NCBI GenBank assembly: GCA_964508195.1
Contig: CAZDSH010000001.1
Span: 165,240 to 229,239 of the forward strand
Source of the DNA: JAAYEV01 sp964508195
Lineage (GTDB): Bacteria; Bacillota; Clostridia; Ch29
Length of the DNA stretch: 64,000 nt
Direction: 5' to 3'
Part shown: positions 53,436 to 62,197 of the stretch, one piece after another
Numbering within the stretch: the first letter of the stretch is position 1
How the letters are laid out: every line of letters starts with the position of its first letter
Notes under the pieces: generated by a model
What the model saw: only the letters and a program-made list of their open reading frames with translations
The model's database searches: none
What the model was told of the DNA's origin: nothing
Program-made: the position numbers and the translations under genes

Positions 53436-54166
53436 ATAAAACTTTAGCCTTTTCGAGCATATTAAAAAAAGATATGAAAAACTACTATCTAAAACCACCT
53501 AATATAAGCTGGGGTATAGTGTTTCCCGTATCCTGGACCCTCATGTTTTTCTTACGCTCCTCCAGCGATATTGATATTAGGGGCATCCTACCGGGGGTTA
53601 TGACTTTATCCGTTCTGTTCGGAACTACCTCTATGCTTGCGGTAACAATAACCTTTGAACGAAAAAGTCGCTCCTTCGAAAGGCTGCTACTTGCGCCCAT
53701 TAGTCTGAACTTATTGATGCTGGCCAAAACCACCGGTGCCATTATATTTGGCATAGCCAATGCCTTCGTGCCGGTTATATTTGCTTCCTTTATGATTGAT
53801 CTTTCCGGCATCGACTGGATATCCGCCATTATAGGTGTCGTTCTTATAGCCGTTACATCCACCTTTTTGGGACTGTTTATTGCGGTTTCGGTAAGCGAGG
53901 TCTTTGAGGCGCAAACGTTTTCTAACTTCTTTCGGTTTCCCATGATGTTCCTTTGCGGCCTGTTCATTCCCATAGGAAACCTTCCATCGGTAATAAGGCC
54001 GCTATCCTTTGTGCTGCCCCTGACCTACGGTGCCGATATACTTAAATCCGCCATTAATGCCGAGGGCATTATCCAAATGTGGGTATGCCTTTTAGTCCTT
54101 ATAGGTTATAGCCTAGGGCTTTTCCTTATAAGCACCCATAACATAAAAAAAAGGTGGATATATTAA
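53432..54166 (+). CDS. ABC-2 type transporter permease
   Basis: 244-residue permease with six hydrophobic segments. TFERKSRSFERLLLAPIS (about 72-89) is the cytoplasmic coupling region of ABC-2 permeases of the NodJ/DrrB group, and GLFIPIGNLPSVIRPLSFVLPLTYG (in parts, about 175-205) is the conserved last loop. Exports drugs, lipids or polysaccharides in other members; substrate unknown. Overlaps the ATPase gene by ATGA. Confidence 0.92.
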   Translation: MNKTLAFSSILKKDMKNYYLKPPNISWGIVFPVSWTLMFFLRSSSDIDIRGILPGVMTLSVLFGTTSMLAVTITFERKSRSFERLLLAPISLNLLMLAKTTGAIIFGIANAFVPVIFASFMIDLSGIDWISAIIGVVLIAVTSTFLGLFIAVSVSEVFEAQTFSNFFRFPMMFLCGLFIPIGNLPSVIRPLSFVLPLTYGADILKSAINAEGIIQMWVCLLVLIGYSLGLFLISTHNIKKRWIY

Positions 54167-54225
54167 AAAATGCACAACGGATGCCGCTATTAGGGGATGG
54201 CATCTGTTGTGCACGAATTTTTATA
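54161..54225. terminator. Bidirectional terminator between ABC permease and the M20 gene
   Basis: A 15-bp stem (54171-54185 with 54199-54213, one G-T) has T runs on both sides: GAATTTTTAT after it on the plus strand and TTTTTTAATA on the minus strand. It ends both convergent units. Confidence 0.9.
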
Positions 54226-55512
54226 TCATTTGGCCCCCAACGCCAATTCTACACATATTCGGAGGGCAACTGTAAGGCAGGCCTCATCGAAGTCAAACCT
54301 ATCATTATGATGATCAGAAGCTATAGGCGTTTTTACCTGGAAATAAACCGCTTTACCGCCCCTTGATTGGACCTCTTTCATAAAGTATGTAGCGTCATCG
54401 CTAGCCCCAAAGAAACTTTCGTCCATTATATGAACCAAGCCTGATTTTTGGCCTGCTTGTTTTACCCATTGGGCTAATTCCTTATCCCCCTCCACGCTGG
54501 GAGCAGCCCCGGCATCCTTAAGGCTACATTTTAAACCGTACATATCGGCACAGGCTTTAAGTATCGTTTCCGCGCGCTCCCGCATATAATCATTTAAAGC
54601 GGTGGTCTGGCCCCGTGTTTCAATCTTCATATAGGATTGGCCGGGTATTATATTTGCATCGGTTCCCGCGGTTAATACCCCTATGTTTATCCGGGTTGTT
54701 CCGCCGCTATGGGGTGCTATTGCATGCAAGTTAAGGGCTGCCGTTGCCGCCCCCAGCAGAGCATTTTTCCCCTGTTGGGGAGTTGCGCCGGCATGGGCAG
54801 TCTGACCCTTATAGGTAACTTCGAACTTAGATGTTGCCAAAAACCCCGTTGTCCTTGTTACAAGGCTTATAGGCGTATCACTACCAAAACCGATATGGAA
54901 AGCGAAAAAATAATCTACATCGTTGACCACGCCGGCTTCGACCATCGCCCTGGCACCCCGGACACCCTCCTCCGCCGGCTGAAATATTAATTTTATAGTA
55001 CCGGACAGTTTTTCTTTAATGTTTATAAGTGCTTCCGCCAGTCCAAGGCCGATTGCCATGTGGCCATCATGGCCACAGGCGTGCATAATGCCTTCGTGCT
55101 TTGAAACAAAACCCTCCCTGTAGGGCTTATGATCATCATCCTTAGCCTCTAATATATTCAATGCATCTATATCAAATCGGAATGCAACCGTCGGTCCAGG
55201 GTTTTTTGTACGGAGGATGCCTACAACCCCCGGCCGGAGCCCCATTCGATCCAGAAAACACATCTTAGCACCGGCCTTTTTTGCCCTATCCTTCGCCTGC
55301 AGTATCTCCCTTTGAGCTGGTAAACCCATAACCGCCTCTTCCTTTATAATCTCTTTCCCCAGCATTATCTCATAACCTAAAGCCGTCAGAATCTCTGCTA
55401 TTCTGCTGCTTGTGCGAAACTCCGTCCAGCCCACTTCGGGGTACCTATGAAATTCCCGGCGATATGAGATGAGCTTTGGGTCAAGGTCTTGTACCAGCTT
55501 ATTATTATTCAT
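54226..55512 (-). CDS. abgA: M20 amidohydrolase, AbgA-like (p-aminobenzoyl-glutamate hydrolase subunit A)
   Basis: 428 residues. The opening LISYRREFHRYPEVGWTEF and the insert with MGLPAQREILQAKDRAKKAGA (in parts, about 62-83) are close in layout to E. coli AbgA, which has the same long N-terminal insert. The metal site is intact: D..D, HACGHDGH (about 143-150) and FQPAEEGVRGA (about 178-188), later HIGFG. It would cleave p-aminobenzoyl-glutamate, a folate breakdown product, or related N-acyl amino acids. No AbgB homologue proper is adjacent; the next gene is a different M20 type. CGGAGGGA precedes the ATG. Confidence 0.88.
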   Translation of the reverse strand: MNNNKLVQDLDPKLISYRREFHRYPEVGWTEFRTSSRIAEILTALGYEIMLGKEIIKEEAVMGLPAQREILQAKDRAKKAGAKMCFLDRMGLRPGVVGILRTKNPGPTVAFRFDIDALNILEAKDDDHKPYREGFVSKHEGIMHACGHDGHMAIGLGLAEALINIKEKLSGTIKLIFQPAEEGVRGARAMVEAGVVNDVDYFFAFHIGFGSDTPISLVTRTTGFLATSKFEVTYKGQTAHAGATPQQGKNALLGAATAALNLHAIAPHSGGTTRINIGVLTAGTDANIIPGQSYMKIETRGQTTALNDYMRERAETILKACADMYGLKCSLKDAGAAPSVEGDKELAQWVKQAGQKSGLVHIMDESFFGASDDATYFMKEVQSRGGKAVYFQVKTPIASDHHNDRFDFDEACLTVALRICVELALGAK

Positions 55513-55513
55513 A

Positions 55514-56710
55514 TTAATCCCTCCGGTTCAAAAGGTTAAAACCTGATACAGACAGAGCTTTAATCCCGACAGGTATACATGCCTCATCAAAAATGACGCG
55601 GCTGTGGTGTAACGGAAATACTTCTTTAATGTTCCTAGGTGTTGAACCTAGTTTCATATATACCGATGGCACCTTCTGTGAAACGTATGAAAAATCCTCA
55701 CCGGAGGTATCCTGGGCTATATTTTTTATATGCTTTGCACCGATACTTTCATCAAGTACCTTTGCCAACCTTTTCACTAAATCCGGATCATTTATTACCA
55801 TTGGATATCCTTTTACATAATCCATCTCGAAGGCGGCTCCATGGGCCTTTGCTATACCCTCACCGATATTACCTATAAGCTGTTTTATCTTGTCCTCATA
55901 GCCCGGCGTCATTATCCGTACGGTACCCTCCATTTCTACCTTATCGCATATAACATTATATCGGTTTCCGCCGATTATCTTTCCAATGGAGACGACTATA
56001 CTGCCCCGGGGATCTATACGACGGGATACTATAGTCTGAAGCCCTGTTATCACCTGCCCCGTGACAGCTATGGCATCAATACAATTATGGGGGGCCGAGG
56101 CATGCCCGGCCTTTCCCATAACTTTTAAAAATATTCGATCGGACTGCGCTGAGCATGGCCCGGAACACAAACCTATTTCTCCGGTAAACAGTTCCGGCCA
56201 CACGTGCAATGCCAATGCATAATTTACTTCGGGATTTTTAAGAACCCCCTCCTCAATCATCCCAAGGGCTCCGCCTGTGGGGCTACACTCTTCCGCCGGC
56301 TGAAACATGAACTTTATCTGTCCGGAAATCAAATCCCTATACCCTGACAATACCTTTGCCGTTCCTAAAAGGATGGCCGTATGCATATCATGGCCACAGG
56401 CGTGCATCTTACCGGGGATTTTTGATGTAAAGGAGAGCCCTGTTTGCTCGTTAATAGGTAGCGCATCCATATCGGCCCTTAAAAGAAGGGTTTTCCCCGG
56501 CCGATGCCCCTTTAGAAACCCTACGACACCGTATCCGGCGATTCCTTCCTCCACGGAGAGTCCATAGGATTTCAGCTCCTTTGCAACGAGGGCGGAGGTG
56601 TCTTTCTCTTCGTACCCTAATTCCGGATTCTCATGTATCTTTCTTCGTATCCCTATTATGTCTTCATAGATTTCGGATATTCTTTTATCAAGCCCATTTA
56701 AACAAACCAA
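55514..56710 (-). CDS. M20 family amidohydrolase (N-acyl-amino acid deacylase type)
   Basis: 398 residues of the M20D group. Metal ligands are visible in KMHACGHDMHTA (about 99-110), FQPAEECSPTGGA and the late SGEDFSYVSQKVPSVYMKLG (in parts). It resembles hippurate hydrolase and N-acetyl-amino-acid deacetylases. TTG at 56710 is preferred (AAGGAG eight bases before) over the GTG three codons earlier that overlaps the ribosome-binding site. It lies between the transporter and the AbgA-like gene with tiny gaps, so all three form one operon. Confidence 0.9.
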   Translation of the reverse strand: MVCLNGLDKRISEIYEDIIGIRRKIHENPELGYEEKDTSALVAKELKSYGLSVEEGIAGYGVVGFLKGHRPGKTLLLRADMDALPINEQTGLSFTSKIPGKMHACGHDMHTAILLGTAKVLSGYRDLISGQIKFMFQPAEECSPTGGALGMIEEGVLKNPEVNYALALHVWPELFTGEIGLCSGPCSAQSDRIFLKVMGKAGHASAPHNCIDAIAVTGQVITGLQTIVSRRIDPRGSIVVSIGKIIGGNRYNVICDKVEMEGTVRIMTPGYEDKIKQLIGNIGEGIAKAHGAAFEMDYVKGYPMVINDPDLVKRLAKVLDESIGAKHIKNIAQDTSGEDFSYVSQKVPSVYMKLGSTPRNIKEVFPLHHSRVIFDEACIPVGIKALSVSGFNLLNRRD

Positions 56711-56734
56711 ACCGGACACTCCTTTTCAATAGAT

Positions 56735-58261
56735 TTACATGAAAACGCCTGCTCCAGGCCCTAGGGGTAACTTTAATACCATCCAAACTATTAACTGCAA
56801 TATCCACACTACTAAAAATACGAAGGAGTACGGTAGCATCAGAGACATCAACGTCCCCATCCCTGCCTTTTCGTCATAGTACTGGGCAAGGCCCAGGGCT
56901 ATGGGGAAGTATGGGAATAGTGGTGTTATGGGGTTCGTAGAGGAATCGCCGATACGATACATTACCTGAGTCAATGCAGGGGAATAGCCGAGTAACATTA
57001 GCATCGGTACAAATATCGGGGCAAGTATGGACCATTTAGCTGAGCCGCTACCTATAAACAAGTTTACTATAGTGGAAAGCAGTATAATGCCTAATATCAA
57101 TGGGAAACCCGTGAATCCAACGTTCTGCAGGAATTCCGCACCCTTTACAGCAATCACAACTCCTATGTTGGTCCAATTAAAATAAGCAACGAATTGGCCT
57201 ATTATGAATACTAAAACTATATACCCTGACATGGTTTTCATAGCTTCGGCCATGTGCTTTGGTATATCCCCGGGGGTCTTTATCGTGCCGACGGTTTTCC
57301 CGTAGGCCGTACCTATTGTGATAAAAAATAGCATCAGTATGGGAATGATTCCATTTAGGAACGGAGAAGGTATAAGACCGCCGGTGTTTGCATCCCTAAG
57401 GATCGCGCTCTTTGGTACTACAAAGACGGACAGTATCGCCAGGAATATAAGTACTGAAATGCCGGTATTCCTAAGGGCTTTGTTTTCAATAGGCGTAAGA
57501 TCTTTATTTTCAGAAACCTCTATCCTTCCCGTATATTCACCAAGGCGGGGGGCTATAACCTTTTCCGTCACCCAAGCCCCTACCAGGGTAAATATAATAG
57601 TTGAAGCAGCCATGAAGTACCAGTTTATAGATGGATTTACCATAATGTCGGGATTTATGATCTTTACTGCTTCTTGGGTTATACCGGCGAGGAGCGCATC
57701 GGTGCCTACTATTAGAAGGTTAGCTGAAAAGCCTGCGCAGGCCGCGGCATAACCGGCCATCAACCCAACAAGGGGGTTTTTACCCAGGGAAAGATAGATA
57801 CTAGCGGCTAAGGTTGGAATGATAACTATAGAGGCATCAGAGGCAATATTTCCGCTTATCCCCACAAACATTACCGCCAAGCTAATTGCCCATATCGGTG
57901 CGTTGTACATAGTTTTTCTCATAAATGCCGATAAAAGTCCCGCTTGCTCCGCAAGACCTATACCCATTTGCATGGACAATATAAGCCCTAGGGGTGCGAA
58001 TCCGGTAAAGTTTTTAAGGGCATTTACAAGCATCCATTCCACGCCTCCACGGGTTAAGAGGTTTTTTACTAGTACTTCTTCCCCGGTAGCGGGGCTTAGT
58101 ACTGAAACACCAGCCATGGATAGGGCAGCGGACAATAGCATTATCGCCGCTGTCAGGTAAACGAACAGGAAAAATGGGTGTGGCAATCTGTTTCCTACCC
58201 GTTCGACCCAGTCTAAAAATCTTTCCAGGCCTCCCTTTGACTTCACTTCACTTTTAACCAT
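56735..58261 (-). CDS. abgT: AbgT family transporter
   Basis: 508-residue membrane protein with about eleven to thirteen hydrophobic segments. The opening LERFLDWVERVGNRLPHPFFLFVYL is the AbgT signature, and the two hairpin regions include GSGSAKWSILAPIFVPMLMLLG (in parts) and YRIGDSSTNPITPLFPYFP. E. coli AbgT takes up p-aminobenzoyl-glutamate; other members export sulfonamides by proton motive force. Next to two M20 hydrolases, uptake for hydrolysis fits best. ATG at 58261 follows AAAGGAGGAAGGG; the frame opens 25 codons more. Confidence 0.93.
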   Translation of the reverse strand: MVKSEVKSKGGLERFLDWVERVGNRLPHPFFLFVYLTAAIMLLSAALSMAGVSVLSPATGEEVLVKNLLTRGGVEWMLVNALKNFTGFAPLGLILSMQMGIGLAEQAGLLSAFMRKTMYNAPIWAISLAVMFVGISGNIASDASIVIIPTLAASIYLSLGKNPLVGLMAGYAAACAGFSANLLIVGTDALLAGITQEAVKIINPDIMVNPSINWYFMAASTIIFTLVGAWVTEKVIAPRLGEYTGRIEVSENKDLTPIENKALRNTGISVLIFLAILSVFVVPKSAILRDANTGGLIPSPFLNGIIPILMLFFITIGTAYGKTVGTIKTPGDIPKHMAEAMKTMSGYIVLVFIIGQFVAYFNWTNIGVVIAVKGAEFLQNVGFTGFPLILGIILLSTIVNLFIGSGSAKWSILAPIFVPMLMLLGYSPALTQVMYRIGDSSTNPITPLFPYFPIALGLAQYYDEKAGMGTLMSLMLPYSFVFLVVWILQLIVWMVLKLPLGPGAGVFM

Positions 58262-58382
58262 ATCCCTTCCTCCTTTAACGGTCACTTTTAGGTTACATGA
58301 CCATATATTACTATATACTATTCTACCTCCTTTCAAAAAATCCTTCTTATTTTTGTATATATTTTATATATATTGGATTTAA

Positions 58383-58426
58383 AACCGAAAAAGGCTTCCA
58401 ATTCTAACATATAATTGGAAGCCTTT
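58383..58426 (-). terminator. Intrinsic terminator after the regulator gene
   Basis: Perfect 14-bp stem (58390-58403 with 58413-58426) with a nine-base loop, about 19 bases after the stop; the minus strand continues CCTTTTTCGGTTTT. It separates the regulator from the abgT operon, so the operon probably has its own promoter. Confidence 0.88.
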
Positions 58427-58444
58427 AGAAGTGATGCGCTGTAG

Positions 58445-59737
58445 TTAAATTAAAATTTTGTAAACCCGGCGAGGTCTACCCTTTCCGGACATGCTTTTAT
58501 TGCCCACTATTTGGGCAGCACCCTTTTCCTCTAACTGTGCGAGTATACGCCTTGCGCTACGTTGGCTGATGTTCATATAGGTGCTAAGTTCCTTAGGCGT
58601 AACCTCGTTCTTGCCCAGCCAGCGAAGGGACGCCTTAAGTTTGTTTAAATTCACAACATTCATATTTAACTTTTTTGCCTGTTCCTCTAAATTGTAATCC
58701 GGAAGGGCCATTGTCTTTGATAGATCCGCCCGCATAGGGCCTATAATTCTGCCCTCTTCCGTTACTAAGAAGCAACAATCGCTCCCATGTTCCTTTGATA
58801 GTTTAGTAGCCTGCCGCGCATTAGCCTCCGCCATCTTTGCAGTCCGGCCAAAACCTATGCCTACAGTTATTTTAAGCCGTGTATTCGCTTTTATTAAACG
58901 CAGTAGTGGCGAGCCTAAGTATACCTCCGTGGATTCTTCTAATCGTCCCCGGGTAGTAATTATCATAAATTCGGAATCCTTTGTCCTCGTTACCGTAGCA
59001 CTGGTTTCATCGCCATAACCGAGGATTATCTGATATAGTTCCAAAAGCTGTATTTGCAATCGATGGTTGGAGCTTTCGTACAAGATATCGTCGACGTCCT
59101 CAACCCTGATCAAAATAAGGGCCATTTGTACTTCTTCTAAGCGCGCACTTTTACCATGGATCATAGCCATTTCCAAGCTCTGACGTGCACTGGAAATAGT
59201 GGGGTATATTCTGTAGGCGGGCATGCCCAGCCTTTTCATCTCCTCGTAGCTTTTGTTAATACAGGTTACCGCTCCTCGGGTCTTGCCTTCCCTCCATAAC
59301 CCATAGTGATAATTTACAAGTTTATCATGGGGCAGATATTTGTCATAGGCCATTGTACGCACTTTCTTTAGCGGCAAGCTAAGCTCCTTATACGTCTCCT
59401 CAATATCCCGCTGGTTTATCGTATCAAAACTTAAAGCAGAAACATCAATACCGTCCCGATATACATCGAATAACACCTTATAAAGGCTTGTACCGTTCCT
59501 CGGTATATAAATACTTGTAATGTCCAGATCTATATGGGATTTTATCCAATAATAAGGAGCTTGTCCGCTATACAATAAAACATCACAATTTTGTGCCATA
59601 TCAGTAATATCGTATAGATCCTCGAAGGTTTTATAAACCTTTTCCGCTACGGTAAACCTTTCTTCGAACTCCCGTAACACATCCCGTAAAAATATCATAG
59701 AATCCTCCGGCCCAACAACGCCTAAACGTACGTTCAT
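58445..59737 (-). CDS. Transcriptional regulator: N-terminal sensor, GGDEF/GCHIII-like middle, C-terminal HTH
   Basis: 430 residues, family not named. Residues 1-190 are alpha/beta (LGVVGPEDSMIFLRDVL, CDVLLYSGQAPYYWIKSH), like a periplasmic-binding or PrpR-type sensor fold. Residues about 200-335 read as a degenerate nucleotide-cyclase-like domain (ALILIRVEDVDDI, SEFMIITTRGRL, ITVGIGFGRTAKMAEANARQATKLS in parts), as in GTP cyclohydrolase III-type and some PucR-like proteins. Residues about 350-430 carry a winged helix (ELSTYMNISQRSARRILAQLEEKG). It lies directly upstream of the abgT operon on the same strand and probably controls it. The ATG follows AGGACGAGA. Confidence 0.75.
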   Translation of the reverse strand: MNVRLGVVGPEDSMIFLRDVLREFEERFTVAEKVYKTFEDLYDITDMAQNCDVLLYSGQAPYYWIKSHIDLDITSIYIPRNGTSLYKVLFDVYRDGIDVSALSFDTINQRDIEETYKELSLPLKKVRTMAYDKYLPHDKLVNYHYGLWREGKTRGAVTCINKSYEEMKRLGMPAYRIYPTISSARQSLEMAMIHGKSARLEEVQMALILIRVEDVDDILYESSNHRLQIQLLELYQIILGYGDETSATVTRTKDSEFMIITTRGRLEESTEVYLGSPLLRLIKANTRLKITVGIGFGRTAKMAEANARQATKLSKEHGSDCCFLVTEEGRIIGPMRADLSKTMALPDYNLEEQAKKLNMNVVNLNKLKASLRWLGKNEVTPKELSTYMNISQRSARRILAQLEEKGAAQIVGNKSMSGKGRPRRVYKILI

Positions 59738-59767
59738 AGATCTCGTCCTTTCTGACAGTTTGCCCTG

Positions 59768-62197
59768 TTAATTACTACGTACTTTGATTTTAATAATATT
59801 CCCTCCGAGGAGCTTTGCCGTCTCCGGATCACAGGTTACAAATATCACCTGGTTGTCCTTTGCATACTGTCTAATAAGCTGTACCGCCATCCTTTTCCTC
59901 GTCGGATCCAAATCCACGATACAATCATCCAATACAACATAACCCTTAGCGGGCCCATAGATGTATTGCAAAATCGAAAACCTCAGCGCCAATGCTACAC
60001 AATCATGGGTACCCGAGGACAAAAGCAAGGGCGGAATAGTAACACCTTCTTTGTTTTTTAGGCGCATTTTAAAATTTTCATCAATTTGTCCCTGTTCATA
60101 ATTGCCATCCGTCAACAGGTGTAGGTACTCTGTAAATGTTTCTGCTAGGGGTTTAAAGGGTTCCCTACCTACCCCTGCCTTTACCCTTTCAAAGGCCTTA
60201 TATATTTTATGAAGTTTTTGTGCCCTTCTAATGTTTTTGTTGAAGGTAGCTACCCCTTCTTCATACTCGACCTTTATTTCCTCGTATGTACTGTCGGGTA
60301 AATCCCTTTGATATTGATAATACCTCCCCTTAAGCCTATCATATTCCTGCTGTCCTTTTTCGTAGGCCTCCCTTAACTGCGAAAGGCTATTTTTAAAGTC
60401 CTGGGCGGATTTAAATTCTTCGGGGATAGGTGCCAGTTTAGCCAATTCCTTTTGTATTTCCCTTAATCTTACGCCCCCTTCGATTAGCATTTCGAATACA
60501 TTATCCTGGTCCTTGTACTCGGTTGCCCATTTTTTTAAATCATTTTCTTCATTTACCTTTTTTACTTTATAATGAGTTTGCATGTTCTGTAACGTCTTTA
60601 TATCGCTATTGATCTCATCAATATTTCTAGCTTCGCCTAGGTCCTTAAGCCGCTGCAACTCCTTTTTTAAATCCCCGTATTCCTCATCACCTAACAACAA
60701 ATTAATCTGAGCTATCTTATTTTCTTCATCGGCTTTTAATGTTGCCAGAACTTCCTTATTTGATTTAACTTCTTCTATACTGCCTGCTCCAAGATTTTTT
60801 AACAGTTTTTTAATCTTCAATTTGTATTTATCGTAATCATTTTTGAGTTTTTCATAATCCAACTCACCGGCCTTCAGTTCCAGTTCGAATCCGGCGGATT
60901 TGATTTTCATGTATCCCTTCGCTACGAAGGATTCCTTTTCCTTCGCTTTTCGTTCTTCCTTTAGGTCCGTTATTATAGCTATATCAATATCTTTATCCAA
61001 CCTTTTAAATTTGCCCTTTATAACCCCGGCATCAATAGCGGTGTCTATTTTAAGGATTGCTTCCCGTAAACCTTCGAGATTTTTTATGTCCTCATCGGTT
61101 ATCACTTTTATCCCTTTTATCCTATCCCTTAATTTATGTACTTTTTTAGTTAACTCCTCGATAACTTTTAACTTTTTTACTAACTGTATCCTTCTTTGAA
61201 CCCTTTGCAAATTTTCCTTTTCCTTTTCTAAGGCCTCTATTTTAGGTACTATCTCTTTAAGTTCATTTTCGTACTTTTTAATAAGGTTTTTCTTTTCCGG
61301 CCAATCCTTATATATTTTGGTTAAAATATCGTTTTGCCTTTTGAGGCCTTCGAGCTTCGGCTCCAGTACCAACCGTTGAATCATATCCCCTTCTATTTTT
61401 GCCAACTCGTCTATATTTAATTTTAACCTCTTATTTTCAGCCTCCTTATCTTTTAATTCTTCACAAATCTTTTCGAACTCCAGCTCCATTTCTCGGACTT
61501 CGTTCATAAAAAGTTTTGTTCTTTCTTTATGATAAAATGCCTTTAAAACTTCGCCTAATCCTGTCTTGTAAGGATCGTTTATTCCTTTATTATTCTGGGG
61601 GCAATTCCTATCAATGTCCCATCTTTTTAATAATCTATCCTTTTCATCTTTGATCCTTTCGCCTAGCTCATCGACAGATATACCGTCAAGCTCCATCATG
61701 GCACGCATAAGTATTTTGCTTACTTCCCGCGATGTATTATCGCTAAGGATTTTACCCAGGGCCCTTTTTATATCCCTTTGTTTTGCAAAAACTACGTTGC
61801 TGTACGTACCCGGCCCAAACTTTAGTATTTTATTAATAGCCTCGGTCGCCGTCTTTATATCCTTGATTACGCTGCCCTGGGGCGTTAATAACTGTAATGA
61901 TGCCTTAGCCCCCCATTGTTTTTTTAACCTGTATTCTTCGCCCTCTACACATATCACTATCTCGCCGTCTATTGCATCCCCGTCGGGGTGCGGCATAAAC
62001 CTGTTGCAAAATTCCTTATCGGATTTTACATTCATCCGTAGAGCCGGTGCCTTAAAAAGGGTCGCATAAATGCCCTCGATAATGGTACTCTTCCCGGACT
62101 CGTTCGGTCCTAGCATTACATTCAGGCCTTCGCTGAACTCAACATCTATTTCCTTTAACCCCGCAAACCTGTCGCTGGTAAACCTTTTTATCAGCAT
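59768..62197 (-). CDS. Rad50/SbcC-like AAA ATPase (YhaN type)
   Basis: 809 residues. Head: FAGLKEIDVEF, Walker A GPNESGKST (about 30-38). A long coiled coil runs from about 200 to 690 (many Lys/Glu heptads). The far head has SSGTHDCVALALRFSIL (about 730), a signature motif like LSSGT.., then Walker B YVVLDDCIVDLDPTRK and a late FVTCDPETAKLLG. No CxxC zinc-hook motif is present in the coil, unlike Rad50/SbcC; this and the length fit the YhaN group. It overlaps the nuclease gene by seven bases. Likely acts in DNA end repair with its partner. Confidence 0.88.
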   Translation of the reverse strand: MLIKRFTSDRFAGLKEIDVEFSEGLNVMLGPNESGKSTIIEGIYATLFKAPALRMNVKSDKEFCNRFMPHPDGDAIDGEIVICVEGEEYRLKKQWGAKASLQLLTPQGSVIKDIKTATEAINKILKFGPGTYSNVVFAKQRDIKRALGKILSDNTSREVSKILMRAMMELDGISVDELGERIKDEKDRLLKRWDIDRNCPQNNKGINDPYKTGLGEVLKAFYHKERTKLFMNEVREMELEFEKICEELKDKEAENKRLKLNIDELAKIEGDMIQRLVLEPKLEGLKRQNDILTKIYKDWPEKKNLIKKYENELKEIVPKIEALEKEKENLQRVQRRIQLVKKLKVIEELTKKVHKLRDRIKGIKVITDEDIKNLEGLREAILKIDTAIDAGVIKGKFKRLDKDIDIAIITDLKEERKAKEKESFVAKGYMKIKSAGFELELKAGELDYEKLKNDYDKYKLKIKKLLKNLGAGSIEEVKSNKEVLATLKADEENKIAQINLLLGDEEYGDLKKELQRLKDLGEARNIDEINSDIKTLQNMQTHYKVKKVNEENDLKKWATEYKDQDNVFEMLIEGGVRLREIQKELAKLAPIPEEFKSAQDFKNSLSQLREAYEKGQQEYDRLKGRYYQYQRDLPDSTYEEIKVEYEEGVATFNKNIRRAQKLHKIYKAFERVKAGVGREPFKPLAETFTEYLHLLTDGNYEQGQIDENFKMRLKNKEGVTIPPLLLSSGTHDCVALALRFSILQYIYGPAKGYVVLDDCIVDLDPTRKRMAVQLIRQYAKDNQVIFVTCDPETAKLLGGNIIKIKVRSN

